Below, piece after piece: positions 27,339 to 35,876 of a stretch of 64,000 nucleotides of DNA. Location: contig CAJMFH010000008.1 of the NCBI GenBank assembly GCA_905212635.1, positions 1-64,000 on the forward strand, in the 5' to 3' direction. The notes under the pieces are model-generated. The model was not told the DNA's origin and ran no database searches. It saw nothing but the letters and a program-made list of their open reading frames with translations. The stretch's first letter is position 1; every line of letters begins with the position of its first letter. The translations under genes and the position numbers were made by a program. This DNA comes from an uncultured Lachnoclostridium sp. (GTDB lineage: Bacteria; Bacillota; Clostridia; Lachnospirales; Lachnospiraceae).

Positions 27339-27428
27339 AAAGATGCATGTAGTTTTAAAAACTACGTGAGGTGTAAATTAAAACAAGATAGATTTGGCGT
27401 GATTACGGACGCAGAAATGGAGAAAAAA

Positions 27429-29186
27429 ATGAGTTATACCGAAGGAAAGAAGTTTGATTTGGTCGGAATCGCGGATCAATATATTGAAACAGGATTTGGA
27501 GAAGATGGAATTTTGAATTCCATAAAATTTAAAAACGATGAGAATTTTAACTTTTCATATGATGTGATTGATGTCATGGCAAAAAAATGTCCGGATAAAC
27601 TGGCGATGCTTCACGTGTCAAAAGATGGAAGAGAACGTTATTTTACCTTCCGTGATATCGCAAAGTTTACCAATATGACGGCAAACTATTTCAGTTATCT
27701 CGGAATTAAGCGTGGAGACAAGGTAATGCTCGTTTTGAAACGTCATTTCCAGTTTTGGTTTTCCATCCTTGCGCTTCATAAGATTGGAGCGATCGCCATT
27801 CCGGCGACAAACCTGCTTACCCGCAAAGACTTTGAATATCGTTTCAAAGCTGGTGAAGTGGATGCCGTTGTATGTACGGCAGACGGCGACGTTTCCCGTG
27901 AAGTCGATAAGGCGTCCCGCGGAAATACAACATTGAAACTGAAGATCATGGTTGGTGGCGCGCGCGAGTCGTGGCACTGCTTTAACAAAGACATTCAGTT
28001 CTTCTCAGCCAACTTTACAAAACCAAAAGATGTGCCGGGCGGAGACGATCCGATGCTGATGTTCTTTACTTCAGGTACGACATCATATCCAAAGATTACA
28101 ACACACAATTATAAATACCCATTGGGGCATTATATTACTGCTAAATATTGGCACCAGGTAGACCCGGACGGGATTCATTTTGCCATTTCCGATACCGGCT
28201 GGGGAAAAGCTCTGTGGGGAAAACTGTATGGACAGTGGATCTGCGAAGCACCTATTTTTACCTATGATTTTGATGATTTTGATGCGAAAAAGATTTTGCA
28301 GATGATTGAGAAATATAAAATTACAACTTTCTGTGCACCGCCGACGGCGTATCGCGTTATGGTTCATTTGCAGCTGGAAAAATACGACCTTTCTTCCCTG
28401 CAAAATGTAACGACGGCAGGCGAGGCATTGAACCCGAAAATCTATGAGAAATTCAAAGAAAAGACCGGATTTGATATTATGGAAGGTTTCGGACAGACCG
28501 AGACGACGATGCTGATCGGGAATATCAAAGGTATGACGCCGCGTCCGGGTTCGATGGGTAAACCAAGTCCATTGTACGAAGTTGCTGTAATGCTTTCCGA
28601 CGGAAGTATCGCTAAGACCGGCGAAGAAGGAGAAATTGTAGTTAAGGTTGCCGATGGTGTGCCAAATGGCCTGTTTACCGGATACTACAATGACAAGGAA
28701 AAGACGGATTCCGTATGGTATGACGGCTATTATCACACCGGTGATACTGCGTGCATGGACAGCGACGGATATCTGTGGTATGTCGGACGTGTTGACGACG
28801 TGATCAAATCTTCCGGTTACCGCATCGGGCCATTTGAGATTGAAAATGAGATCATGAAACTGCCATATGTGCTGGAATGTGCTGTAACTTCCGTGCCGGA
28901 TAAACTTCGTGGTCAGGCAATCAAGGCGACGATCGTACTTGCTGACGGCAGCGAAGGCGACGAGCATATGAAAAATGATATTGTAAAATATCTGAAGAAA
29001 AATGTTGCTTCTTATAAGTGGCCTAAGATCGTGGATTTTGCAAAAGAATTGCCAAAGACAATAAGTGGAAAGGTCCGCCGTGCCGAAATTAAGGCACATG
29101 ACTGGTCCGAAGAAGAGGGCGAAAAGTCAGATGCAAACGAGATCCCTGAGGTGGAAAATACAGCCGAAGAGAAAAAAGAAGACTGA
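27429..29186 (+). CDS. AMP-forming acyl-CoA synthetase
   Basis: An ANL-superfamily ligase of about 585 residues: phosphate-binding loop MFFTSGTTSYPKITTHN (about 200), TAGEALNP and MEGFGQTETTMLIGN (motif A5), YHTGDTACMDSDGYLWYVGRVDDVIKSSGYRIG (hinge and A8), and PKTISGKVRRAEIK (A10 lysine). It activates a carboxylic acid to acyl-AMP and then acyl-CoA; the overall form resembles medium-chain acyl-CoA synthetases, but chain length cannot be assigned. The acidic tail of about 25 residues is unusual. The open frame extends far upstream, but ATG 27429 with GGAG six bases before, downstream of a good promoter, is the likely start. Confidence 0.85.
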   Translation: MSYTEGKKFDLVGIADQYIETGFGEDGILNSIKFKNDENFNFSYDVIDVMAKKCPDKLAMLHVSKDGRERYFTFRDIAKFTNMTANYFSYLGIKRGDKVMLVLKRHFQFWFSILALHKIGAIAIPATNLLTRKDFEYRFKAGEVDAVVCTADGDVSREVDKASRGNTTLKLKIMVGGARESWHCFNKDIQFFSANFTKPKDVPGGDDPMLMFFTSGTTSYPKITTHNYKYPLGHYITAKYWHQVDPDGIHFAISDTGWGKALWGKLYGQWICEAPIFTYDFDDFDAKKILQMIEKYKITTFCAPPTAYRVMVHLQLEKYDLSSLQNVTTAGEALNPKIYEKFKEKTGFDIMEGFGQTETTMLIGNIKGMTPRPGSMGKPSPLYEVAVMLSDGSIAKTGEEGEIVVKVADGVPNGLFTGYYNDKEKTDSVWYDGYYHTGDTACMDSDGYLWYVGRVDDVIKSSGYRIGPFEIENEIMKLPYVLECAVTSVPDKLRGQAIKATIVLADGSEGDEHMKNDIVKYLKKNVASYKWPKIVDFAKELPKTISGKVRRAEIKAHDWSEEEGEKSDANEIPEVENTAEEKKED

Positions 29187-29192
29187 TACTAC

Positions 29193-29221
29193 TTGACAGT
29201 TCCCTGCCATAAGAGTAAACT
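29193..29221 (+). promoter_or_regulatory. Sigma-A promoter of ilvE
   Basis: TTGACA (29193-29198), 17-base spacer, TAAACT (29216-29221), 40 bases before the ATG. No T-box or attenuator hairpin is visible in the short leader. Confidence 0.65.
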
Positions 29222-29260
29222 AAAAGATACAAAATATACGTCAAAGGAAGATGGTTAACT

Positions 29261-30286
29261 ATGGAAAAAAAGAACATTGATTGGTCCAGTCTAGGATTTG
29301 GATACCATGACACAGACAAACGTTTTGTGGCTAATTACAAAGATGGTGCCTGGGACGAGGGTGCTTTGATCGATGACCCTATGATTACAATGAGTGAGTG
29401 TGCAGGTGTGCTTCAGTATGCACAGACTTGTTTCGAGGGATTAAAAGCTTATACAGCAGAAGATGGACATATTGTCTGCTTTCGCCCTGACTTAAATGCA
29501 GAGCGTATGGCAAATACGGCAAGACGTCTTGAGATGCCGGCATTTCCGGAAGATAAATTTGTAGATGCAGTAGTACAGACCGTTTTGGCAAATGAAGCTT
29601 ACGTGCCACCTTATGGCTCCGGTGCTTCCTTGTACATCCGTCCATATATGTTTGGTATCGCACCGGTTATCGGAGTTGCTCCTTCCACAGAGTATCAGTT
29701 CCGTGTATTTACGACACCGGTTGGTCCTTATTTCAAGGGCGGCGCAAAACCGATCGTAATCCGTGTCAGTGATTTTGACCGTGCAGCACCAAATGGTACA
29801 GGACATGTTAAGGCTGGTCTGAACTATGCGATGAGTCTTCATGCGATTGTAGATGCACATAATCAGGGATTTGCTGAAAATATGTATCTGGATCCTAAGA
29901 CAAGAACAAAAGTAGAAGAGACCGGTGGAGCAAACTTCATCTTTGTTACCAAAGATGGTAAAGTGGTTACACCAAAGAGCAGCAGTATTCTTCCTTCTAT
30001 CACAAGACGTTCTCTCGTAACGATTGCAAGAGATATCCTCGGTCTTGAAGTAGAAGAAAGAGAAGTATACTTTGACGAAGTAAAAGATTTTGCAGAGTGT
30101 GGACTTTGTGGAACAGCAGCTGTTATTTCTCCGGTTGGAAAGATTAATGATCATGGCAAAGAGATCTGCTTCCCAAGCGGCATGGAGAAAATGGGTGAAG
30201 TTACACAGAAATTGTATGATACACTTACCGGCATCCAGATGGGTCATATCGAAGGACCGGAAGGCTGGGTTAAAGTTATCAAATAA
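29261..30286 (+). CDS. ilvE: Branched-chain amino-acid aminotransferase
   Basis: A fold-type IV aminotransferase of 341 residues: FEGLKAYTAEDG near the N-terminus, YIRPYMFG, HVKAGLNYAMSL (which holds the Schiff-base lysine, about residue 188), ETGGANFIFV and CGTAAVISPVG. The length is normal for BCAT. It interconverts leucine, isoleucine and valine with their 2-oxo acids using glutamate. It is monocistronic between its own promoter and a terminator. The start ATG follows AAGGAAGATGG. Confidence 0.93.
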   Translation: MEKKNIDWSSLGFGYHDTDKRFVANYKDGAWDEGALIDDPMITMSECAGVLQYAQTCFEGLKAYTAEDGHIVCFRPDLNAERMANTARRLEMPAFPEDKFVDAVVQTVLANEAYVPPYGSGASLYIRPYMFGIAPVIGVAPSTEYQFRVFTTPVGPYFKGGAKPIVIRVSDFDRAAPNGTGHVKAGLNYAMSLHAIVDAHNQGFAENMYLDPKTRTKVEETGGANFIFVTKDGKVVTPKSSSILPSITRRSLVTIARDILGLEVEEREVYFDEVKDFAECGLCGTAAVISPVGKINDHGKEICFPSGMEKMGEVTQKLYDTLTGIQMGHIEGPEGWVKVIK

Positions 30287-30307
30287 ATAACGTAACATTG
30301 TGAAACC

Positions 30308-30346
30308 AGACCACATATTTTTTCACGGAAAGATATGTGGTCTTTG
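30308..30346 (+). terminator. Rho-independent terminator after ilvE
   Basis: AGACCACATAT (30308-30318) pairs with ATATGTGGTCT (30333-30343), followed by a short T-rich stretch. Confidence 0.85.
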
Positions 30347-30371
30347 TTAATTATTGGAAATGGAGGATAAA

Positions 30372-30848
30372 ATGGAAACGATTGCTAGTTTTACCGTAGA
30401 TCATTTGAAACTTCTTCCGGGAGTCTATGTTTCCCGCAAAGACTGTACCGGAACGGACATTGTGACAACCTTTGATATCCGCATGACACGCCCGAACTTT
30501 GAGCCGGTTATGAATACTGCCGAGATTCACGCGATAGAGCATCTGGGGGCAACATTTTTAAGAAACCACGATACGATGGGTGAAAAAGTCGTGTATTTTG
30601 GACCAATGGGCTGCCGAACCGGCTTTTATCTCATTCTTGCCGGAGATTATGAATCTGCGGATATTGTGCCTTTGCTCAAAGAAATGTTTACATTTATCAG
30701 TGAGTACGAAGGTGAGATTCCGGGAGCAGCACCGGAAGCCTGCGGCAATTATCTGGATCTGAACCTGCCGATGGCAAAATATGCAGCCAAGCGGTATCTT
30801 ACTGAAGTACTGGAAAATATTACCAGTGAATGGCTGTGTTATCAATAG
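30372..30848 (+). CDS. luxS: S-ribosylhomocysteine lyase LuxS
   Basis: About 158 residues. The zinc-binding motif HAIEHLGATFLRNH is present, together with GPMGCRTGFYLIL, which carries the active-site Cys, and a later APEACGNY with the third zinc ligand. LuxS cleaves S-ribosylhomocysteine to homocysteine and DPD, the AI-2 precursor, as part of the activated methyl cycle. Translation most likely starts at ATG 30372 (GGAGG five bases upstream) rather than the two in-frame upstream ATGs that lie on the ribosome binding site. No pfs gene is nearby. Confidence 0.95.
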   Translation: METIASFTVDHLKLLPGVYVSRKDCTGTDIVTTFDIRMTRPNFEPVMNTAEIHAIEHLGATFLRNHDTMGEKVVYFGPMGCRTGFYLILAGDYESADIVPLLKEMFTFISEYEGEIPGAAPEACGNYLDLNLPMAKYAAKRYLTEVLENITSEWLCYQ

Positions 30849-30906
30849 GCATTCTTTTTGAAAAACGCGCATATGCTAGAAGAAAAGGAATGCGGAAGTG
30901 GGACAG

Positions 30907-31473
30907 ATGTTGCAATGGGAAGGAAGAATTGTGGACAATACCAATGTGCAGCTTTTGAAGGCGGCACTGCCTTATCTCGATCAGCCGGTCGGAAACCGGA
31001 TCGATCTTGAAGGGCTTCTTCGGAGCATCCGCGGCTTCTGCCGGAAAAATGAACGGCAGCTCATCGACCTTTTATTGCAGATTTTTATGTTCCGGCATGT
31101 CCGTGAGATGATGACGATGATGCAGGAAATGAAGCAGGATGCAGAACAGTCGGATTCCGGCAGGGGAAATATGGAAGGCATGATGGAATTTTTGAAAAGC
31201 CAGATACCTCCCGAACAACAGGACATGGTTGACATGATGTCTGTCTTTCTAACCGCAATGAGCGAGGAAAATAATGGGCAATCTGGAAGAGATGTATGCG
31301 AAGATGAACCCGGCAAAAGCGAAGATTTTGAAACAGCTCGAAGCACAGACGAAGGGAGTCGAGATGAAAGCAGCGGCGCCGTTTGTGATGCAGGCGATGA
31401 GGGAACTTCGCAGCCAGAATCTGTCATTTACGCCGGAAGAGACGGAGGCGATGATGGAGATTCTTACTCGTGA
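30907..31473 (+). CDS. Hypothetical helical protein, out-of-frame overlap with next gene
   Basis: The first about 120 residues look like a genuine protein: ALPYLDQPVGNRIDLEGLLRSIRGFC, then an amphipathic methionine-rich helix (MFRHVREMMTMMQEMKQ) and IPPEQQDMVDMMSVFLTAM. After the point where the next gene begins (31274) the reading becomes a low-complexity D/E/S/G stretch, typical of reading the wrong frame. Either the true protein ends earlier and this copy has a frameshift, or the overlap is real. GTG 30898 is an alternative start. No known family is recognised. Confidence 0.55.
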   Translation: MLQWEGRIVDNTNVQLLKAALPYLDQPVGNRIDLEGLLRSIRGFCRKNERQLIDLLLQIFMFRHVREMMTMMQEMKQDAEQSDSGRGNMEGMMEFLKSQIPPEQQDMVDMMSVFLTAMSEENNGQSGRDVCEDEPGKSEDFETARSTDEGSRDESSGAVCDAGDEGTSQPESVIYAGRDGGDDGDSYS

Positions 31474-31543
31474 TATGAATGCTTCGGAAAAACAGCGTGT
31501 GGAAAAAATGAAACAGATTGTACGAACGAAAGGAAACAAATAA
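31274..31543 (+). CDS. Hypothetical helical protein, 89 aa
   Basis: An all-helical 89-residue protein (MGNLEEMYAKMNPAKAKILKQ start, FTPEETEAMMEILTRDMN later) without signal peptide, cysteine or known domain. It overlaps the previous frame by 200 bases in another frame. Its ATG overlaps a TAA (TAATG at 31272-31276) in the third frame, the kind of stop-start overlap seen in coupled genes. It ends one base before the lipoprotein PPIase start region. Composition argues that this frame is the real one in the overlap. Confidence 0.6.
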   Translation: MGNLEEMYAKMNPAKAKILKQLEAQTKGVEMKAAAPFVMQAMRELRSQNLSFTPEETEAMMEILTRDMNASEKQRVEKMKQIVRTKGNK

Positions 31544-31544
31544 A

Positions 31545-32204
31545 ATGAAAAAAATGATAAGAAACCTGATAACCGCCGTAGTAGCGACGACACTTTGCCT
31601 TACCGGATGTGGCTCCGCAGGAACGGCAGACAAAAATACGGATTCTGCCAAATCTACAGAGAAATCAGCGCAGACAGCCAGTGGCGGCGCCATCAAAGGG
31701 AATTTGAGCGGTAAGCATCACGCCAAGATCACAGTTAAAGATTATGGAACGATCGAAGTGGAACTGGATGCGGATCAGGCACCAATCACAGTGACAAATT
31801 TTGCCAAACTGGTTCAGGAAGGATTTTATGACGGCTTGACGTTTCACCGCATCATCTCCGGCTTTATGATTCAGGGCGGCGACCCGGAAGGCACCGGAAT
31901 GGGCGGCTCCGATGAGACAATCAAAGGCGAGTTCTCTTCTAATGGAGTAGAAAACTCGATCAAACATACCCGCGGCACAATCTCAATGGCGCGCTCGCAG
32001 GATCCGGACAGCGCAAGCTCCCAGTTCTTCATTATGCACCAGGACGCAGACCATCTCGATGGAGAATACGCTGGCTTCGGTCATGTCACTTCCGGCATGG
32101 AGGTCGTGGATCAGATTTGTGAAAAGACACCGGTTACCGACAGCAACGGAACGGTAGAAAAAGCAAACCAGCCAGTCATCGAAAAGATTGAGTGGGTGGA
32201 TTAG
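31545..32204 (+). CDS. Cyclophilin-type peptidyl-prolyl isomerase lipoprotein
   Basis: About 219 residues. The lipoprotein signal is MKKMIRNLITAVVATTLCLTGCG, with lipobox LTGC. A linker rich in S/T/K (about 24-55) follows, then a cyclophilin domain with FHRIISGFMIQGGDPEGTGMGG, SMARSQDPDSASSQFFI and GFGHVTSGMEVVDQI. It would speed proline isomerisation of secreted proteins at the outer membrane face of the cell. ATG 31545 follows AAGGAAAC. It is followed by a terminator. Confidence 0.9.
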   Translation: MKKMIRNLITAVVATTLCLTGCGSAGTADKNTDSAKSTEKSAQTASGGAIKGNLSGKHHAKITVKDYGTIEVELDADQAPITVTNFAKLVQEGFYDGLTFHRIISGFMIQGGDPEGTGMGGSDETIKGEFSSNGVENSIKHTRGTISMARSQDPDSASSQFFIMHQDADHLDGEYAGFGHVTSGMEVVDQICEKTPVTDSNGTVEKANQPVIEKIEWVD

Positions 32205-32226
32205 GGAAAATAGTAAGGAAGCAGGG

Positions 32227-32272
32227 CCCCGTCGGGAATCGCATGGAATGTGATTTTTGACGGGGTTCTTTT
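32227..32272 (+). terminator. Rho-independent terminator after the PPIase gene
   Basis: CCCCGTC (32227-32233) pairs with GACGGGG (32259-32265), followed by TTCTTTT. Confidence 0.8.
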
Positions 32273-32418
32273 GCGGCATGCCCATGGGAAAGGTGGCGGC
32301 TCATGCTGACGGGAGGGAAAAGCAAGTAGGGCTGCCTTCCGTCAGTCCAAAAGGAAAAGGGCAATCCAGTGAGATTAGTTGGTCTTAAAGCTGGCAAGAA
32401 GCTATGTGTGACATGAAC

Positions 32419-32678
32419 TTTTGGTTTAGAACAAAGAAAATGGGCACAGGGTCAAGAAAATAAGTAGGTGATTTTGGTTTGTGAGAAAAAAGGAAGAATT
32501 GAACCAAAGAAGATAGGCGCGATTTTGGTATTATAGAAGAAAAGAGTTATAAAGTCAAAGAAATTAGAGGCTGATTCTGGTTTGTGAGAAAAAAGAAAGA
32601 ATTGGACCAAAGAAGCAGGTCTAGGAGTGTGGTCTAAAATGAAGAAAATGTATGGATGAGTCAAAAGGGGTAACCAAA
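32419..32678 (+). repeat. Degenerate 52-bp tandem repeat, five units, non-coding
   Basis: Units begin at about 32419, 32472, 32523, 32575 and 32627 (spacings 53, 51, 52, 52). Each begins TTTTGGT or a close variant, followed by purine-rich sequence with GAnnnAAAGAA, a CAAAGAA or CAAGAAA block, and an AGG...GA end. Units 2 and 4 are most alike: GTTTGTGAGAAAAAA and CCAAAGAAG are identical in both. The period is not a multiple of three and stops occur in all frames, so it is not a protein. It lies in the 570-base gap before the clpB promoter, in which nothing else is seen apart from the terminator at 32227. Confidence 0.75.
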
Positions 32679-32773
32679 ATCAGAATATTTCCCGAAACAG
32701 GCTGCCCCAAAAGCAAGCAGGACCGTCTCTGACAGCCGCCCAAAAGCAAAACAGAAAAATTTTTTAAAAATTA

Positions 32774-32815
32774 TTAGCACTCACTCTTGACGAGTGCTAA
32801 TAAAAGTGGTATAAC
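32774..32815 (+). promoter_or_regulatory. CIRCE operator and sigma-A promoter of clpB
   Basis: A perfect CIRCE inverted repeat, TTAGCACTC-N9-GAGTGCTAA (32774-32800), overlaps the -35 box TTGACG (32787-32792). The -10 box TATAAC is at 32810-32815 after a 17-base spacer. HrcA binding here would block RNA polymerase, so clpB is heat-shock induced through HrcA. Confidence 0.95.
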
Positions 32816-32910
32816 ATAATTGTAGCGATGATGGAGAGACTATAAAAAGTCCTACATTGTCCAATAACGCTTGCAGGCATCGTGCAGGAGATGCAGAATG
32901 GAGGCAGAGT

Positions 32911-35472
32911 ATGAATATTTCAAAATTTACACAGAAATCTGTAGAGATTTTAAACAACCTGGAAAAAATCGCATATGATTTTGGTGCACAGGAGATTGCA
33001 CAGGAACACTTACTTTATGGGATGTTGACGGTAGAAGATAGTCTGATCAAAAAACTGATTGAGAAGATGGAGATAGACAGCGATGTATTTTTGGCGCAGG
33101 TCGAGGGCGCTGTCCGCAAACGTCCGCAGGTTCAGGGAGGACAGGTGTATATCGGACAAGATTTGAATAAAGTATTGGTGTATGCCGAAAATGAGGCGAA
33201 AGCACTGGGAGACGAGTATGTCTCCGTCGAGCATTTGTTTTTGAGTCTGCTTCGGAAACCATCGAAGGAGATTAAGCAGCTGTTTCACGATTTTCAGATT
33301 GACCGCGAAAGATTTTTGCAGGCTCTTTCGAAAGTCCGGGGAAATCAAAAAGTGACAACGGACAATCCGGAAGCCGTGTACGACAGCTTAAATAAATATG
33401 GATACGACCTCGTACAGAGGGCGCGTGAGAAAAAACTGGATCCTGTAATTGGCAGGGACTCGGAAATTCGTAACATGATTCAGATCTTATCGCGTAAGAC
33501 CAAAAATAACCCGGTTCTTATCGGTGAGCCTGGTGTAGGTAAGACGGCAGCCGTAGAAGGACTGGCACAGCGTATTGTGCGTGGCGATGTGCCGGATGGC
33601 TTGAAAGATAAGATTATATTTGCGCTGGATATGGGGGCATTGGTGGCAGGTGCCAAATACCGCGGTGAATTTGAGGAACGTCTGAAAGCCGTTTTGGAAG
33701 AAGTAAAAGACAGCGACGGGCAGATCATTCTTTTCGTCGATGAACTTCATACGATTGTCGGAGCCGGAAAAACCGATGGTGCAATGGACGCCGGCAATAT
33801 GTTAAAGCCAATGCTTGCCCGTGGTGAACTGCATTGTATCGGTGCAACCACGCTGGATGAATATCGTATGTACATTGAGAAAGATGCCGCTCTGGAACGC
33901 CGTTTCCAGCCGGTTATGGTGGACGAACCGACGGTAGAAGACACGATCTCGATTCTTCGTGGTCTGAAAGACCGATACGAAATCTTTCATGGCGTAAAGA
34001 TTACCGATGGAGCGCTTGTCAATGCGGCGGTTTTGTCAAATCGTTACATTTCCGACCGTTTCCTTCCGGATAAGGCGATCGACCTTGTCGATGAAGCGTG
34101 TGCACTCATTAAAACTGAGCTGGATTCGCTGCCGACCGAACTGGATGACGTGCAGCGCCACATCATGCAGCTGGAGATCGAAGAAGCCGCTTTGAAAAAA
34201 GAAACGGACAATCTGAGCAAAGAGCGTCTGACCAATTTACAGAAAGAATTGGCAGAACTTCGTGAACAATTTGCCGGCGAAAAGGCAAAATGGGACAATG
34301 AGCGAAGTGCGGTGGAAAAAGTTCACAGTCTGAAGACCGAACTTGAAACCGTACGCAACCAGATTGAAATGGCGAAAAACAATTATGACCTTGAAAAGGC
34401 GGCGCAATTGCAGTATGGCGATCTCCCAAGAGTACAGAAGCAATTGCAGGAAGCCGAAGAAAAGGCAAAGACTGGCGACCAGTCGATGGTTCACGAAAGC
34501 GTGACGGAGGAAGAAATTGCCAAAATTGTATCACGATGGACAGGAATCCCGGTTGCCAAATTGACGGAATCTGAGCGAAATAAAACGCTTCATCTGGCAG
34601 ATGCGCTTCACAAACGAGTAGTCGGTCAGGACGAAGGCGTAACGAAAGTGACGGAGGCAATTCTTCGTTCCAAAGCCGGGATCAAGGATCCGACAAAACC
34701 AATCGGCTCATTTCTCTTCCTTGGTCCGACAGGTGTCGGAAAGACGGAGCTTGCAAAGAGTCTTGCGGAGAATCTGTTTGACAATGAGCAGAACATCATA
34801 CGTATTGATATGAGTGAATATATGGAGAAACATTCCGTATCGCGTCTGATCGGAGCGCCTCCGGGATATGTCGGTTACGAGGAAGGCGGCCAGCTGACCG
34901 AGGCAGTGCGAAGAAAACCATATTCCGTTGTATTGTTTGATGAGATTGAGAAAGCACATCCGGACGTCTTTAATATTTTCTTACAAATATTGGATGATGG
35001 ACGTGTGACAGACTCGAAAGGCCGTACGGTCGATTTCAAAAATACAATTTTGATCATGACTTCGAATCTCGGAGCAGAATATTTGCTTGACGGCATTGAC
35101 GAAAACGGCAATATTCTGCCGGAGGCGGAACAGAAAGTGATGGAAAAACTTCGTCTGAGTTTCAAACCGGAATTTTTGAACCGTCTCGATGAAACAATCA
35201 TGTTTAAGCCGCTCACAAGAGACAATATCCGAGGAATCATTGATCTTTTAATCGCCGATCTGAACCGTCGTCTTGTCGACCGCGAGCTTACGGTAGAGCT
35301 TACCGATGCGGCGAAAGATAAAGTGGTGGAAGATGCGTACGAACCGGCTTATGGCGCACGGCCATTGAAGCGTTATATCCAGAAGAAGGTAGAGACGCTT
35401 CTTGCCAAAAAGATTTTGTCCGACGAACTTCACGCCGGCGAGCATTTTGTTATCACCGATGAAATGCTGTAA
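32911..35472 (+). CDS. clpB: ATP-dependent disaggregase ClpB
   Basis: About 853 residues in the ClpB order. The N-domain (FTQKSVEILNN to about 145) is followed by AAA-1 with Walker A GEPGVGKTA (about 205) and Walker B LFVDELHTIVGAG. A long coiled-coil M-domain (about 405-530) distinguishes ClpB from ClpA/C. AAA-2 has LGPTGVGKTELAKSLAE (about 610), DMSEYMEKHSVSRLIGAPPGYVGYEEGG and VVLFDEIEKAHPD. No ClpP-binding loop is seen. It refolds aggregated proteins with DnaK. ATG 32911 with GGAGG six bases upstream is preferred to the in-frame ATG 54 bases earlier. CIRCE controls it. Confidence 0.95.
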   Translation: MNISKFTQKSVEILNNLEKIAYDFGAQEIAQEHLLYGMLTVEDSLIKKLIEKMEIDSDVFLAQVEGAVRKRPQVQGGQVYIGQDLNKVLVYAENEAKALGDEYVSVEHLFLSLLRKPSKEIKQLFHDFQIDRERFLQALSKVRGNQKVTTDNPEAVYDSLNKYGYDLVQRAREKKLDPVIGRDSEIRNMIQILSRKTKNNPVLIGEPGVGKTAAVEGLAQRIVRGDVPDGLKDKIIFALDMGALVAGAKYRGEFEERLKAVLEEVKDSDGQIILFVDELHTIVGAGKTDGAMDAGNMLKPMLARGELHCIGATTLDEYRMYIEKDAALERRFQPVMVDEPTVEDTISILRGLKDRYEIFHGVKITDGALVNAAVLSNRYISDRFLPDKAIDLVDEACALIKTELDSLPTELDDVQRHIMQLEIEEAALKKETDNLSKERLTNLQKELAELREQFAGEKAKWDNERSAVEKVHSLKTELETVRNQIEMAKNNYDLEKAAQLQYGDLPRVQKQLQEAEEKAKTGDQSMVHESVTEEEIAKIVSRWTGIPVAKLTESERNKTLHLADALHKRVVGQDEGVTKVTEAILRSKAGIKDPTKPIGSFLFLGPTGVGKTELAKSLAENLFDNEQNIIRIDMSEYMEKHSVSRLIGAPPGYVGYEEGGQLTEAVRRKPYSVVLFDEIEKAHPDVFNIFLQILDDGRVTDSKGRTVDFKNTILIMTSNLGAEYLLDGIDENGNILPEAEQKVMEKLRLSFKPEFLNRLDETIMFKPLTRDNIRGIIDLLIADLNRRLVDRELTVELTDAAKDKVVEDAYEPAYGARPLKRYIQKKVETLLAKKILSDELHAGEHFVITDEML

Positions 35473-35493
35473 ATAGAAGTAACAAATAAAATA

Positions 35494-35522
35494 ACACCCC
35501 TTGCGAATTTTGTCATATAGTA
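35494..35522 (+). promoter_or_regulatory. Candidate sporulation (sigma-E/K type) promoter for cotJ
   Basis: ACAC (35494-35497), 16-base gap, then CATATAGTA (35514-35522), matching the CATAnnnTA form of mother-cell sigma factor -10 elements. It lies inside the loop of the clpB terminator. Bacillus cotJ is transcribed by sigma-E, so this fits, but the sequence is a weak predictor. Confidence 0.45.
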
Positions 35523-35555
35523 TACTAAAAAGCAAAATAGCAAGGGGATTTTTTT
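35497..35555 (+). terminator. clpB terminator whose 3' arm is the cotJA ribosome binding site
   Basis: CCCCTTGC (35497-35504) pairs with GCAAGGGG (35540-35547), followed by A and seven T that touch the cotJA ATG at 35556. On clpB transcripts the hairpin hides the AAGGGGA ribosome binding site. A transcript starting at about 35530 from the sporulation promoter would lack the 5' arm and leave it free. Confidence 0.7.
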
Positions 35556-35876
35556 ATGAATTCATATTCCAGAAATTGTAATTGCAATCAAAATCCAAGA
35601 CCGCGCGGCGCAATGTCTGCAAATATGCCATCCTCCACCTGCGGATGCCGTGACCGCAAGCCGGAAATGCCGGAATCCCGCCCTTGTCCACGCCCGGAAC
35701 GCCAGTCATTGGCTATCGCCTCGGTAAAATGGCAGACGTGGAAAAATGTCATGGACGGTGGAAGCGGTCTGGCACACGGCTCGATCTTTGAAGATCTTGT
35801 CCTTCCATTTATTGGAAGCAAAGCAGCATGCGCGCATTGTGCGCAGCCATCATATCAAGGGAGGGATCGACGATGA
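35556..35876 (+). CDS. cotJA: Spore coat-associated protein CotJA
   Basis: The 106-residue protein has a Cys/Asn/Pro-rich N-terminal half (NCNCNQNPRPRG, CGCRDRKP). The CotJA core follows: RQSLAIASVKWQTWKNVMDGGSGLAHGSIFEDLVLPFIGSK, whose W-x-x-W-x-x-V and GLAHGTIFxxLxxPF pattern marks the family. It is part of the spore inner coat. The gene order cotJA-cotJB-cotJC is complete. The start ATG immediately follows a terminator T-run. The stop overlaps the cotJB start (ATGA). Confidence 0.88.
   Translation: MNSYSRNCNCNQNPRPRGAMSANMPSSTCGCRDRKPEMPESRPCPRPERQSLAIASVKWQTWKNVMDGGSGLAHGSIFEDLVLPFIGSKAACAHCAQPSYQGRDRR

Noticed and set aside
26880..27428. Long N-terminal extension of the acyl-CoA synthetase frame
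   Set aside because: It runs antisense over the NusG_II gene and upstream of the promoter at 27310; the enzyme's domain begins after 27429 with a ribosome binding site there.
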